Under the pieces are notes generated by a model. The model saw nothing but the letters and a program-made list of their open reading frames with translations. It was not told where the DNA came from and ran no database searches. Positions 1-7,246 of a stretch of DNA of 64,000 bases are shown one piece after another (positions within the stretch are counted from its first letter, which is position 1; each line of letters opens with the position of its first letter). Origin of the DNA: Gemmatimonadota bacterium. GTDB lineage: Bacteria > Gemmatimonadota > Gemmatimonadetes > Longimicrobiales > Gaopeijiaceae. A program made the translations under genes and the position numbers. Location of the stretch: positions 1 through 64,000 of the forward strand of contig SKKN01000035.1 in assembly GCA_007121455.1 (NCBI GenBank). Reading direction: 5' to 3'.

Positions 1-2
1 CG

Positions 3-98
3 GAGCTGCTCTCGCTCGTCCGTGCCGGGGCCTCGTTCATCGACGGAGAGCAGCCGGAGAGAGGGGACCAGAAGGACGTGGAGAGGGTCGCCGCTTGA
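3..98 (+). CDS. C-terminal tail of an unidentified protein
   Basis: An open frame enters from the left edge and ends in TGA at 96-98, giving 31 residues that end KDVERVAA. The codon use (mostly G or C in third position) and the hydrophobic-then-charged composition look like a genuine protein tail. The piece is too short to assign a family, and the gene starts outside the window. It converges on the tRNA cluster, and the hairpin at 163-187 lies between them. Confidence 0.45.
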   Translation, partial: ELLSLVRAGASFIDGEQPERGDQKDVERVAA

Positions 99-162
99 TC
101 ATCCCGATCCACAACTTTTGACAATACCTCCCCTTCGGGACCCCCTCCCCGATACGCGAAAG

Positions 163-187
163 CCCCCGAACCCAATGGGTCCAGGGG
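163..187 (-). terminator. Possible terminator of the tRNA cluster
   Basis: A short GC-rich inverted repeat (CCCCC ... AACCC-AAT-GGGT ... GGGG) lies 26 bases past the last tRNA gene. On the minus strand it is followed by only CTTTC, so the U-tract is weak. Its position between converging transcripts supports a terminator role. Confidence 0.35.
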
Positions 188-212
188 CCAGGAGGCGCGT
201 GGTGACGCGGAG

Positions 213-296
213 CGGAGGCGGAGGGACTCGAACCCCCAAGGGCTTGCGCCCGCCGCATTTCGAGTGCGGTGCCTTACCAGTTAGGGCTACGCCTCC
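213..296 (-). tRNA. tRNA-Ser(CGA)
   Basis: Cloverleaf on the minus strand with acceptor GGAGGCG/CGCCTCC, anticodon loop CTCGAAA (anticodon CGA), the long variable arm typical of class II tRNAs, and a GTTCGAG T-loop. The discriminator is G, as expected for serine. CCA is not encoded. This is the last gene of the minus-strand cluster. Confidence 0.95.
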
Positions 297-385
297 AATA
301 CCCTGGTCTTCTCGGTTCGAACGGGTGGGTGCCCGGATGAGCTTCGCAGATCCGGGCGTGCTTCCCCTCCGGGCAATCCTCCTAA

Positions 386-459
386 TCGGGGCGCCCGGAT
401 TCGAACCGGGGACCTCTGCGACCCGAACGCAGCGCTCTACCGGACTGAGCCACGCCCCG
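386..459 (-). tRNA. tRNA-Pro(CGG)
   Basis: Acceptor CGGGGCG/CGCCCCG with discriminator A. The anticodon loop TTCGGGT gives CGG, and the T-loop is TTCGAAT. CCA is not encoded. It complements the tRNA-Pro(GGG) at 3701-3774. Confidence 0.95.
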
Positions 460-475
460 CTTCAACGTCCTACGA

Positions 476-561
476 CGGACGGGGTGGGATTCGAACCCAC
501 GAGGGTGTTTAGCCCCACACGATTTCCAATCGTGCGCCTTAAGCCTCTCGGCCACCCGTCC
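476..561 (-). tRNA. tRNA-Ser(GGA)
   Basis: Class II tRNA with acceptor GGACGGG/CCCGTCC, anticodon loop TTGGAAA (anticodon GGA) and a long variable arm. Discriminator G. CCA is not encoded. Confidence 0.95.
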
Positions 562-678
562 CAATGGAAGCCGGGCACGGACCCTGGCACCTTCGCCCGG
601 CGTCGCCGCTCAGGCCTCTCCGCACCCTCCTTCCTCACCCCTTCCACGCACATCCTCGCTTCAACATCCCGTCGTTCA

Positions 679-764
679 CGGAGGGGGTGGGATTCGAACC
701 CACGCGGGCCTTTCGGCCCAACGCCTTAGCAGGGCGTCGCCTTAAGCCACTCGGCCACCCCTCC
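679..764 (-). tRNA. tRNA-Ser(GCT)
   Basis: Class II tRNA with acceptor GGAGGGG/CCCCTCC, anticodon loop CTGCTAA (anticodon GCT, reading AGC/AGU) and a variable arm closed by GGGCC/GGCCC. Discriminator G. This is the third serine tRNA in the cluster. Confidence 0.95.
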
Positions 765-769
765 CGTAA

Positions 770-842
770 TTGCCCCGCCTGGATTCGAACCAGGAATCTT
801 CTGATCCAGAGTCAGACGTGTTGCCAATTCCACCACGGGGCA
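770..842 (-). tRNA. tRNA-Gln(CTG)
   Basis: Acceptor TGCCCCG/CGGGGCA with the U1-A72 pair typical of tRNA-Gln. The anticodon loop CTCTGGA gives CTG. Only five bases separate it from tRNA-Ser(GCT), which indicates co-transcription. Confidence 0.95.
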
Positions 843-901
843 AGAATCATCATCGGCAGTCCACCGAGTCCCATCCGGATGTCACCGGACCGCCCGTTCA
901 G

Positions 902-974
902 AGCCACCAGTCGGACTCGAACCGACGACCCCGTCATTACGAGTGACGTGCTCTACCAGCTGAGCTATGGTGGC
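902..974 (-). tRNA. tRNA-Thr(CGT)
   Basis: Acceptor GCCACCA/TGGTGGC, anticodon loop CTCGTAA (anticodon CGT), T-loop TTCGAGT. It reads ACG codons. CCA is not encoded. Confidence 0.95.
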
Positions 975-985
975 GACGACCGAAG

Positions 986-1058
<73 letters not shown>

Positions 1059-1092
1059 AGATGTCGGCGGCTGGACGAGCCGAGCCGTCCTA

Positions 1093-1166
<74 letters not shown>

Positions 1167-1215
1167 CCGACGCCCCTGCGCGCGTAGCGTAGGGACGCGT
1201 GCGTCGGTAATAAGG

Positions 1216-1289
1216 TACGCCCGGGAGGACTCGAACCCCCAACCTCTTGATCCGTAGTCAAGCGCTCTATCCAATTGAGCTACGGGCGC
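1216..1289 (-). tRNA. tRNA-Arg(ACG)
   Basis: The anticodon loop CTACGGA gives ACG, which in bacteria is edited to ICG by TadA and reads CGU/CGC/CGA. The acceptor GCGCCCG pairs with CGGGCGT, so the terminal 1-72 pair is a G-U wobble. Discriminator A. Confidence 0.93.
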
Positions 1290-1315
1290 CCACATCCTTA
1301 CGGAGCCTCACGAAG

Positions 1316-1399
1316 TGCCCACGACAGGACTCGAACCTGTACGCCCTTTCGAGCACTGGTCCCTCAAACCAGCCTGTCTACCAATTCCAGCACGTGGGC
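1316..1399 (-). tRNA. tRNA-Leu(GAG)
   Basis: Class II tRNA with acceptor GCCCACG/CGTGGGC, anticodon loop TTGAGGG (anticodon GAG) and a long variable arm. It reads CUC/CUU. Confidence 0.95.
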
Positions 1400-1476
1400 A
1401 ACCAACGAAAAACCTGCTCCGAGGAGTCCCGGGCCTCGAGGCCGCCGAACATCTGCAGCGAATCCCGCTCCTTCAA

Positions 1477-1560
1477 TGCTCGGGGAGGGATTCGAACCCT
1501 CACAGGGTTTCCCCCACAGGATCCTGAATCCTGCGCGTCTACCAGTTCCGCCACCCGAGC
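1477..1560 (-). tRNA. tRNA-Leu(CAG)
   Basis: Class II tRNA with acceptor GCTCGGG/CCCGAGC, anticodon loop TTCAGGA (anticodon CAG) and a long variable arm. It reads CUG, a leucine codon this genome uses heavily. Confidence 0.95.
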
Positions 1561-1578
1561 CCAGGGCTCTACCCGAAA

Positions 1579-1651
1579 TGGAGCTGAGGGGAATCGAACC
1601 CCTGACCTCCTGAATGCCATTCAGGCGCTCTCCCAACTGAGCTACAGCCCC
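1579..1651 (-). tRNA. tRNA-Ala(GGC)
   Basis: Acceptor GGGGCTG/CAGCTCC carries the G3:U70 alanine wobble. Anticodon loop ATGGCAT gives GGC. It closely resembles tRNA-Ala(CGC) at 986-1058, which suggests duplication within the cluster. Confidence 0.95.
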
Positions 1652-1691
1652 TTCCAACGAACCGAGAACCCAGAGTTGTCAAATAACCGAG

Positions 1692-1765
1692 CGGGGCTGA
1701 CGGGACTCGAACCCGCGGCCTCCGGTGTGACAGACCGGCACTCTAACCAACTGAGCTACAGCCCC
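1692..1765 (-). tRNA. tRNA-Asp(GTC)
   Basis: Acceptor GGGGCTG/CAGCCCC, anticodon loop CTGTCAC (anticodon GTC), and discriminator G, the aspartate identity base. Confidence 0.95.
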
Positions 1766-1786
1766 TCCCTACTTCCTTCCCGAACA

Positions 1787-1858
1787 TGCCCCCACGGGGA
1801 ATCGAACCCCGATCGCCACCTTGAAAGAGTGGTGTCCTAGCCGTTAGACGATGGGGGC
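1787..1858 (-). tRNA. tRNA-Glu(TTC)
   Basis: Acceptor GCCCCCA/TGGGGGC, anticodon loop CTTTCAA (anticodon TTC). It reads both glutamate codons. Confidence 0.95.
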
Positions 1859-1919
1859 CTCGCTCCTGTTCCTCAAGGCCCTGCGTGCCCCGGCGGCCAG
1901 ACAAGGGCTTTCCTCGCCA

Positions 1920-1992
1920 CAGGCCCGGAGGGACTCGAACCCCCAACCGCCGGTTTTGGAGACCGGTGCTCTACCAATTGAGCTACGGACCT
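1920..1992 (-). tRNA. tRNA-Trp(CCA)
   Basis: Acceptor AGGTCCG pairs with CGGGCCT (one U-G wobble). The anticodon loop CTCCAAA gives CCA. Discriminator G matches tryptophan identity. Confidence 0.95.
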
Positions 1993-2034
1993 CTGCTCGC
2001 TCACCGTACGCTGTCGCAGCCCCGGGGCACCCAG

Positions 2035-2107
2035 TGGCCAGGGGCGGAATCGAACCGCCGACACCACGATTTTCAGTCGTGTGCTCTACCAACTGAGCTA
2101 CCTGGCC
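2035..2107 (-). tRNA. tRNA-Phe(GAA)
   Basis: Acceptor GGCCAGG/CCTGGCC, anticodon loop CTGAAAA (anticodon GAA). Its 5' end lies one base past the U-tract of the strong minus-strand hairpin at 2109-2143, an odd position because a terminator there would cut this gene off from initiator tRNA upstream. Confidence 0.95.
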
Positions 2108-2108
2108 C

Positions 2109-2143
2109 AAAAAAATCCGCCCGGGCCATCGTGGCGCGGGCGG
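2109..2143 (-). terminator. Strong intrinsic terminator or attenuator just before tRNA-Phe
   Basis: On the minus strand, CCGCCCG (2143-2137) pairs with CGGGCGG (2123-2117), and an inner GCCA/TGGC helix is separated from it by one mismatch. Seven T residues (2115-2109) follow immediately. This is a textbook intrinsic terminator. It sits between initiator tRNA and tRNA-Phe, so it either ends the first transcript or attenuates readthrough into the other 16 tRNAs. Confidence 0.8.
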
Positions 2144-2406
2144 GTCGCAGAGTGAGGACCAACTCATCATCGGTCTCTCTACCGGCGTTTCCCACCCATC
2201 CGGTTGGCCGAACTAGACCACGTGTCGGCCAGAAGCCGACCACATACCCGGAGCGCTTCACCGGGGAGCATCCCCTCCCCTGCACCCTGGCCGGGACGGA
2301 AAAGGTCCAGCATTTCGGTCTCCCTTGAGTGACCATGCCTCATGCAGACCGGTCGCTCAACGTGGAAACGCCGCCAGAGGCGGCGCTCACTCTACTCTAC
2401 AACCAG
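2144..2406 (-). other. 263-base spacer, possibly transcribed non-coding segment
   Basis: No tRNA, known RNA or convincing reading frame was found here. The segment lies downstream of the initiator tRNA promoter and ends in the strong terminator at 2109-2143. It contains small hairpins, including GTCGGC/GCCGAC near 2240. It could be only a long 3' trailer, or it could hold an unrecognised small RNA. A search for SRP and 6S-like signatures by eye was negative. Confidence 0.3.
2366..2385 (-). terminator. Weak terminator hairpin after initiator tRNA
   Basis: CGCCGCC-TCT-GGCGGCG on the minus strand is a perfect seven-pair stem with a three-base loop, 22 bases after initiator tRNA. Only TTT follows, so it is more likely a processing or partial termination point than an efficient terminator. 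Confidence 0.45.
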
Positions 2407-2480
<74 letters not shown>

Positions 2481-2493
2481 CCAAAGGACCCCA

Positions 2494-2522
2494 AGTATAC
2501 CCTAGCCGCCAGGGGGTGTCAA
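2494..2522 (-). promoter_or_regulatory. Sigma-70-type promoter of initiator tRNA
   Basis: On the minus strand TTGACA (2522-2517), a 17-base spacer and TATACT (2499-2494) make a near-consensus promoter. The predicted start is about seven bases before the tRNA 5' end. It is the best promoter in the region and probably drives initiator tRNA and, by readthrough, the remaining cluster. Confidence 0.85.
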
Positions 2523-2868
2523 CCCGATTCCACCGGCCCTTCCGGCCTTCATCAGAGGGCCCCCGAAACCACCTCTCGGGAGGGTACCCCCCTCACCTTT
2601 CGTGCCAGAAAAACGAGCGGCGAGCCCCCCTCTTTTCCTGGTGCAGCTCCTCGGAAACGGTCCGACCCCCATGGGTGGGACCGACGAGGCCTGTACAGGT
2701 GCGTTGAATGCATTCTCCGGACAACCTTGCAAGTTTCTTTCTCTCGGGACATTATGCGCACGGTCCGGGGCTGAAGTCGCCCCCGGGCGGGCCATTCCGA
2801 ACGAACCGACACCAACCCCGGATGCATAGTGATGCGAGGGACTGAACCCGACTGTGACGTGAGGTGAG
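2523..2868. other. Intergenic region upstream of the response regulator
   Basis: No gene is visible in these 346 bases. A weak plus-strand promoter candidate is TTGCAA (2727-2732), 17 bases, CATTAT (2750-2755), which would give a 5' leader of about 105 bases. A hairpin CGGTCC/GGACCG lies at about 2658-2684. The region separates divergent tRNA and regulator transcription. Confidence 0.4.
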
Positions 2869-3666
2869 ATGACCACGGCCGGAACCATGGACTCGAGTGA
2901 AGCCACCGCCTCCTCCACCAGGAAAGCTGCGGAGGAAGGCCGACAATGCTGCCAAATCCTCCTTGCGGGGCTCGGTCCGCTGGCCCGGCGCGTGATCCCC
3001 GCCCTGGAAGGGGAGGGCCTGGAGCACACAGCGTTCCGCCGCCCGCCCGACGCCCTCGAGGCTGCAGGCACTGCGAACCCGGAGCTCGCAGTCGTGGGCG
3101 TCTCCCTCCCTGGTTGGGATCCTCTTTCGTTCCTGGAGGAGCTGAGCACGACCAATCCCCACCTGCAGATCCTCTTCCTCTGCGATCGGGCCGAGGTCGG
3201 CTTCGCGCTCGAGGCGCTGAAGCGCGGCGCCCACGACATCCTGCCCCCGCCCCACCCCGTAGCCTCGATCCTGCTGCGCGTGCGCATGCTCCAGGCGAAA
3301 CGTCGAATCGGGAGCCCCCACCCTCCAGATGCCGGCAGCCCGCCACAGCCATCCCTCCTGGTCGATCCGGAATCGAAGGCGGTGCAGCTGCGCGGGACCA
3401 CGATACGGCTCACCGCACGGGAGTTTTCCGTGCTCGACCGTCTCATCCAGGCGGATGGATCGCCCGTGAGCCGCGAGGCGATCCTCTCCGATGTCTGGGG
3501 TGAAGCGCAGGAAAGCCCCGCCGTCCTGGATGCTACCGTCCACCGCCTCCGCCGAAAGCTCGAGGACGAGCCGTCGTCACCTCGTGTCGTGACCACGGTT
3601 CGAGGCCGCGGGTACCGGATCGACCTCCAGGTAGCCACGAACGGGCTATCTGCCCCCAAGGCTTGA
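2869..3666 (+). CDS. OmpR-type regulator with a phosphorylation-deficient receiver
   Basis: 265 residues. Residues about 28-145 follow a receiver fold, but the acidic pair is missing (ILLAGLG where DD is usual), the phospho-acceptor Asp position reads G77 (VVGVSLPGWD) and the conserved Lys position is in a PPPHP run (126-130). Residues about 165-255 form the OmpR/PhoB winged helix, ending with the RGRGYR motif. A GAGGTG Shine-Dalgarno sequence lies two bases before the ATG, and an alternative ATG is at 2887. No histidine kinase is adjacent. Family knowledge says such atypical receivers act independently of phosphorylation. The target genes are unknown. The promoter of tRNA-Pro overlaps its stop codon. 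Confidence 0.85.
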   Translation: MTTAGTMDSSEATASSTRKAAEEGRQCCQILLAGLGPLARRVIPALEGEGLEHTAFRRPPDALEAAGTANPELAVVGVSLPGWDPLSFLEELSTTNPHLQILFLCDRAEVGFALEALKRGAHDILPPPHPVASILLRVRMLQAKRRIGSPHPPDAGSPPQPSLLVDPESKAVQLRGTTIRLTAREFSVLDRLIQADGSPVSREAILSDVWGEAQESPAVLDATVHRLRRKLEDEPSSPRVVTTVRGRGYRIDLQVATNGLSAPKA

Positions 3667-3691
3667 GGGGCCTATACAGCGCGGTTATATT
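3663..3691 (+). promoter_or_regulatory. Promoter of tRNA-Pro(GGG)
   Basis: TTGAGG (3663-3668), a 17-base spacer and TATATT (3686-3691) lie just before the tRNA, with the predicted start about three bases before its 5' end. The -35 box overlaps the TGA of the regulator gene. Confidence 0.75.
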
Positions 3692-3700
3692 GGCCCTCTT

Positions 3701-3774
3701 CGGGACGTGGCGCAGTCCGGTAGCGCACCTGAATGGGGTTCAGGGGGTCGCCGGTTCGAATCCGGCCGTCCCGA
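3701..3774 (+). tRNA. tRNA-Pro(GGG)
   Basis: Acceptor CGGGACG/CGTCCCG, anticodon loop ATGGGGT (anticodon GGG), T-loop TTCGAAT, discriminator A. It stands alone on the plus strand, apart from the minus-strand cluster. Two further copies of its last 16 bases follow downstream. Confidence 0.95.
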
Positions 3775-3914
3775 TTGGTAGATCGCCCTCGTAGGCGGCA
3801 TGGCGGATCAGCGACCGAAGGGAGTTAATCCGGCCGTCCCGATTAGGGTAGATCGCCCTTCGCAGGAAGCACGGCGGATCACGGAGCCGCAGCGACGTAA
3901 TCCGGCCGTCCCGA
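3759..3914 (+). repeat. Iterated copies of the tRNA-Pro 3' end
   Basis: The sequence AATCCGGCCGTCCCGA occurs three times without change: at the tRNA 3' end (3759-3774), at 3827-3842 and at 3899-3914, with periods of 68 and 72 bases. The intervening segments are also related: both carry GGTAGATCGCCCT and GGCGGATCA. This is a degenerate tandem repeat seeded by the tRNA terminus. Confidence 0.85.
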
Positions 3915-3956
3915 CTTTCGTAAGTGTTTGTGAGTGCCGGCCTTAGACCTTCTGTT

Positions 3957-3990
3957 CAAGCCCCCTTCACCACGCGGTGAAGGGGGCTTG
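3957..3990. terminator. 14-pair hairpin ending the tRNA-Pro unit
   Basis: CAAGCCCCCTTCAC and GTGAAGGGGGCTTG form a perfect 14-base-pair stem around a six-base loop. It follows the tRNA-derived repeats. There is no T-tract directly after it on the plus strand (a run of T occurs about 50 bases on), so it may be a terminator without a U-tract or simply a transcript end-stabilising hairpin. Confidence 0.55.
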
Positions 3991-4145
3991 GCATATGTGG
4001 GAGGTGTTGTTGACCTCTTCTTGGGCTCCCGATCGGACTTTTTTTTTCGGCCTCGCCGTATCGGGCTCGCCGTCACCTTTCACCTCCTTGACCGGTTCTC
4101 CGGGCTCGAGCGAGCGCCCGAACGCTACGGAGCGAACGCGCCGCC

Positions 4146-4343
4146 GTGTCGCCGCGGATTTGGCCCGGACCTCGGCTGCGGGAGGCCGCGGATCCGGCCC
4201 GCCTGGCCGATTTCGTGACCGCCGTCCTGCAGGGGGCGCTCCTGCTCTCTTCCGTACAGAAGGAGCGAGAGCCGCTCGAGGCGGCGCTGGACGAGGCCTA
4301 CCGGCACCCGCGCTCGTTCGCCGTCAGCGACTCCGTCCTTAGT
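4146..4343 (+). pseudogene. Remnant of a TetR-family regulator (C-terminal domain)
   Basis: About 60 residues, including REAADPARLADFVTAVLQGA and EPLEAALDEAYRH, resemble the ligand-binding C-terminus of TetR regulators, where a helix ending GALLL is common. No helix-turn-helix region precedes it in any frame, so only the gene end survives. It has a nominal ATG but no Shine-Dalgarno sequence. The surrounding 3.9-4.5 kb has no intact gene and looks like a decayed region. Confidence 0.45.
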
Positions 4344-4516
4344 TGAAATGTGCGCGCCGGTGGTGGCGCGCCGCATGCAACCCACACTGCGCCTCCACTC
4401 CACCCGGTGAGCTCCACGCGTGGCTCGATCCACTACACCGTGCTGCCGCCGTAGTGACCTTTTCTGCGGAGACGCGTTGGGAAGTTGGGCAATGACCACG
4501 GAGTAAACCTACGCTG

Positions 4517-4936
4517 GTGGACAAGCTGCAGTTGAGCGACGAGGGGTGGAAGAGGCGACTTTCGCCGGAGGAGTACCGGGTGTTGCGGCAGCACGGGACC
4601 GAGCGGCCGTGGGAAGGCTGCTTTCTCGGTACGAAGGAGCCGGGCACCTATGTCTGTGCGGCGTGCGGCAACCCTCTGTTCAAGTCGGGAGAGAAGTTCG
4701 AGTCCGGGGCCGGCTGGCCCTCGTTCACCCAGCCAATCTCGGAGGATGCGGGGACGGAGGTCGAGGACCGCAGCTTCGGGATGGTCCGTACGGAGGTGCG
4801 CTGCGCCCGCTGCGACAGCCATCTCGGCCATGTTTTCCCAGATGGCCCGCCGCCGACGGGGCTCCGGTACTGCATCAACTCGGTCAGCATTAAGCACGTC
4901 CCCGAGGGGGAGCCGATCCCGCTGGTTACGGAGTAG
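4517..4936 (+). CDS. msrB: Peptide-methionine (R)-S-oxide reductase MsrB
   Basis: 139 residues, full length for the family. It reduces the R form of methionine sulfoxide in proteins with thioredoxin electrons. Zinc ligands are visible as Cys47/Cys50 (CAAC) and Cys96/Cys99 (CARC). The catalytic Cys119 lies in RYCINSVS, and the substrate-binding GWPSF motif is at 66-70. The start shown is GTG at 4517; GGAG at 4500-4503 is rather far upstream, so the start is not certain. It stands alone between a decayed region and the frameshifted NDH-2. Cytoplasmic repair of oxidised protein is the expected role. Confidence 0.93.
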   Translation: MDKLQLSDEGWKRRLSPEEYRVLRQHGTERPWEGCFLGTKEPGTYVCAACGNPLFKSGEKFESGAGWPSFTQPISEDAGTEVEDRSFGMVRTEVRCARCDSHLGHVFPDGPPPTGLRYCINSVSIKHVPEGEPIPLVTE

Positions 4937-5044
4937 GGCATGACGCGGGCGGCTGATTGCCTGTTCCTGTTGCTGCATCATGTTGGCTGGGTATGCGGAG
5001 GCAGTGCTCGCTGCGGCTGAGGGTCTGAAGCCGAAGGCATCGCG

Positions 5045-5295
5045 TCAGCACGAGGGACGGAGCGGCTTGCCTGCGACCTCGATCAGCCGGTCCAGCCGCA
5101 GCGTGGCGCCAGTGTCCAACCGGACGAGTTCCGCGAGAGCCGAACTCCTCCGAAGCCATTCGCTCCAGCGCCTCCTTGACGAGCTCACGGTGCCGGTGGG
5201 TCTCCTCGACGCGCGCTCGGATCCTCTGCTGGGAAACCTGCGAGGGCGTGCTTCTTGCACTCGCCTTTGCCCTTCGGATGCTTTAGCGCAAGCAT
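5045..5295 (-). pseudogene. Double-frameshifted remnant of an unidentified small gene
   Basis: Three consecutive coding-like pieces on the minus strand lie in different frames: MLALKHPKGKGECKKHALA, then RIRARVEETHRHRELVKEAL, then ELVRLDTGATLRLDRLIEVA ending at TGA 5047-5045. Joining them needs two single-base shifts. The last piece (TGATLRLDRLIEV) resembles the end of Rof-type Rho-binding proteins, but the match is too short to assert. It is either a decayed gene or an assembly artefact; the neighbouring ndh is also frameshifted. Confidence 0.35.
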
Positions 5296-5367
5296 GGCAG
5301 AGGAGACCGTGAGAGAAGACTCGGAAAGATCCACCCACGAGATCGTGGTCACCGCCCATCCGCTCCG

Positions 5368-6736
5368 ATGAGGTCCGGATCCCGGCGACCACACGTGGTG
5401 ATCGTGGGCGGCGGTCTCGCCGGGCTGAACGCTACCCGTGCATTGCGGCGCGCGCCGGTGAGGATCACGCTCATCGACCGACGGAACCATCACCTGTTCC
5501 AGCCTCTCCTCTACCAGGTTGCCACAGCCGCCCTCTCCCCAGCGGACTTCGCGGCGCCCATCCGCCAGTTCCTCCGAAACCAAGAGAATGCCTCGGTACG
5601 CCTCGGCCAGGTCATCGACGTGGACGCCGAGGGGAAGGCCGTGGTTCTTGCCGGCGGGGACCGGATCCAGTACGACCACCTCGTCCTTGCCACGGGGGCC
5701 GTGGACCAGTACTTCGGCAACGAAGAATGGGCCGAGAGCGCGCCGGCGCTCAAGAAGCTCGAAGATGCCATCGAGATCCGCCGCCGCTTCCTTCCGGCGT
5801 TCGAAGCCGCGGAGCAGGAAGAGGATCCCGAGACCTGCCGGGCCCTCCTCACCTTCGTGGTGGTGGGCGGTGGTCCCACCGGCGTGGAGATGGCGGGCGC
5901 GTTCGCCGAGGTGGCGAGACATACGCTCACGCGCGGCGACTTCCGCCGCATCGATCCCTCCACGTCCCTAGTCCTCCTCCTCGAGGGTGGCCCGCGCGTT
6001 CTGGCAAGCTATCCCGAGCAATTGTCGGAAAAGGCGCTGCATGAGCTGCAGCGACTGGGAGTGGAGGTGCGCCTCAACTCCATCGTCACACTGATCGGCC
6101 CAGACGCGGCATGGGTCAGCGAGGAGCGAATCCCCACCCGCAACGTGGTCTGGTCCGCGGGCGTCGCGGCCTCACCACTGGGGGGCCCGGCTTGGGGCAC
6201 CGACCGACCGGCTGGGACGGGTTCACGTCGAGCCAGACCTTTCCGTGGCAGCCCATCCCGAGGTCTTCGTGGTGGGCGATCTCGCCGCCTTCCCCCAACA
6301 GACCGGCACCCCGCTCCCGGGGATCGCTCCGGTGGCCATCCAGCAAGGGCAGGCTGCGGCCGAGAACATTCGGCGAAGCGTGGCCGGCAAGCCGCGAAAG
6401 CCCTTTCGCTACTTCGACCGCGGCAGCCTCGCCACCATCGGACGCGGTGCGGCCGTGGGCCAGATCCGGCGGCGGAGCGTGCATGGATTCGGCGCCTGGC
6501 TGATCTGGCTCTTCGTGCACCTCATGTACCTGGTGGGGTTTCGGAACCGGGTTGCGGTCCTCCTCGAGTGGGCCTGGTCCTACCTCACGTGGCAGCGAGG
6601 CGCCCGCTTGATCACCGGCGAACTGGGTCCCGAGTTGGCCCCCGACGACGCGGTCCTGGGAGCGCCGAAGAAGCCGGCCGGCGGCGGAGGATGGCTCGAG
6701 GGGGACCCGGAACAGAGTGGGGAGGCGAACCGGTAG
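5368..6736 (+). pseudogene. ndh: Type II NADH dehydrogenase (NDH-2), frameshifted at a G run
   Basis: The first frame runs from ATG 5368 and carries an FAD-binding Rossmann motif (VVIVGGGLAGLNA), the LLYQVATAALSP segment and a second nucleotide-binding motif (VVVGGGPTGVEMAG). The frame is lost at six G residues (6180-6185). Removing one G restores SPLGARLGAPTDRLGRV and continues through EVFVVGDLA into the membrane-associating C-terminus (WLIWLFVHLMYLVGF) to the stop at 6736. The repaired protein would be about 455 residues, normal for NDH-2, which passes electrons from NADH to quinone without proton pumping. The break may be real or a homopolymer sequencing error. Confidence 0.85.
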
Positions 6737-6865
6737 CGGAGGAGTGGGCCGCGGACGGAGCGGCACGGCAGCTCCACTTGTCGGTTTGGAACGATCTCCA
6801 CGTGGACCGAGCGGGAATACTTGGGGTGGCAGCGGTCCCGGTGCCTCGGAATATCCAGCCCCGCC

Positions 6866-7246
6866 TCAGGGGAGCTCGGCCACCAGGAGCGGATGATGCT
6901 CACGGATCGTTCGGTCGAGGGTGCAGAGGGGGGTTCGTCGGGCGAGGCTATGTGCCGCCAGGAGGCGGTCGAAGGGATCTCTCGTCCAATCAAGACCCAG
7001 GGCGCGATCGATGAGCCCGAGGAGCGGGACCTCATCCACCACGAAGCGCGGGTCCTTACCGATGGTCTCCGTGAACTCCGGGTGACGAACCTCCAGGCGT
7101 CCCACCTCCGCGAGAAACTTCACCTCCAGAAAGGAAATGGGAGACACCCCCCAGGGACGATAGCGCTCGAACCATTCGAATGCATCGAGCCTGGGGGTCC
7201 CGAGTACCACCCAGAGGAGGAAGTGCGTGTCCAGAAGGACTTTCAA
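6866..7246 (-). CDS. PIN-domain (VapC-type) toxin
   Basis: 126 residues. PIN ribonucleases of type II toxin-antitoxin systems use four acidic residues: here Asp6 (LLDTHFLLW), Glu41 (SFLEVKF), Asp93 (DPFDRLLAA) and Asp111 (CTLDRTI). The DPFDRLL block marks the subgroup that pairs with Phd/YefM-type antitoxins. The start is TTG at 7246, overlapping the antitoxin TGA by the sequence TTGA, so translation is probably coupled. Predicted activity is cleavage of RNA, often tRNA; the target cannot be read from sequence. Confidence 0.85.
   Translation of the reverse strand: MKVLLDTHFLLWVVLGTPRLDAFEWFERYRPWGVSPISFLEVKFLAEVGRLEVRHPEFTETIGKDPRFVVDEVPLLGLIDRALGLDWTRDPFDRLLAAHSLARRTPLCTLDRTIREHHPLLVAELP

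Noticed and set aside
118-123. A perfect TTGACA after the first gene fragment
   Set aside because: No -10 box lies at 15-19 bases; the nearest candidate is 27 bases away, and it points into nothing recognisable.
2144-2406. SRP RNA or 6S RNA between initiator tRNA and tRNA-Phe
   Set aside because: The conserved SRP domain IV loop and the 6S open-bubble layout were not found on either strand.
3701-3914. Integration (att) site of a mobile element at tRNA-Pro
   Set aside because: Three copies of a tRNA 3' end would fit att sites, but they are about 70 bases apart with no integrase or cargo, so tandem repeat growth is simpler.
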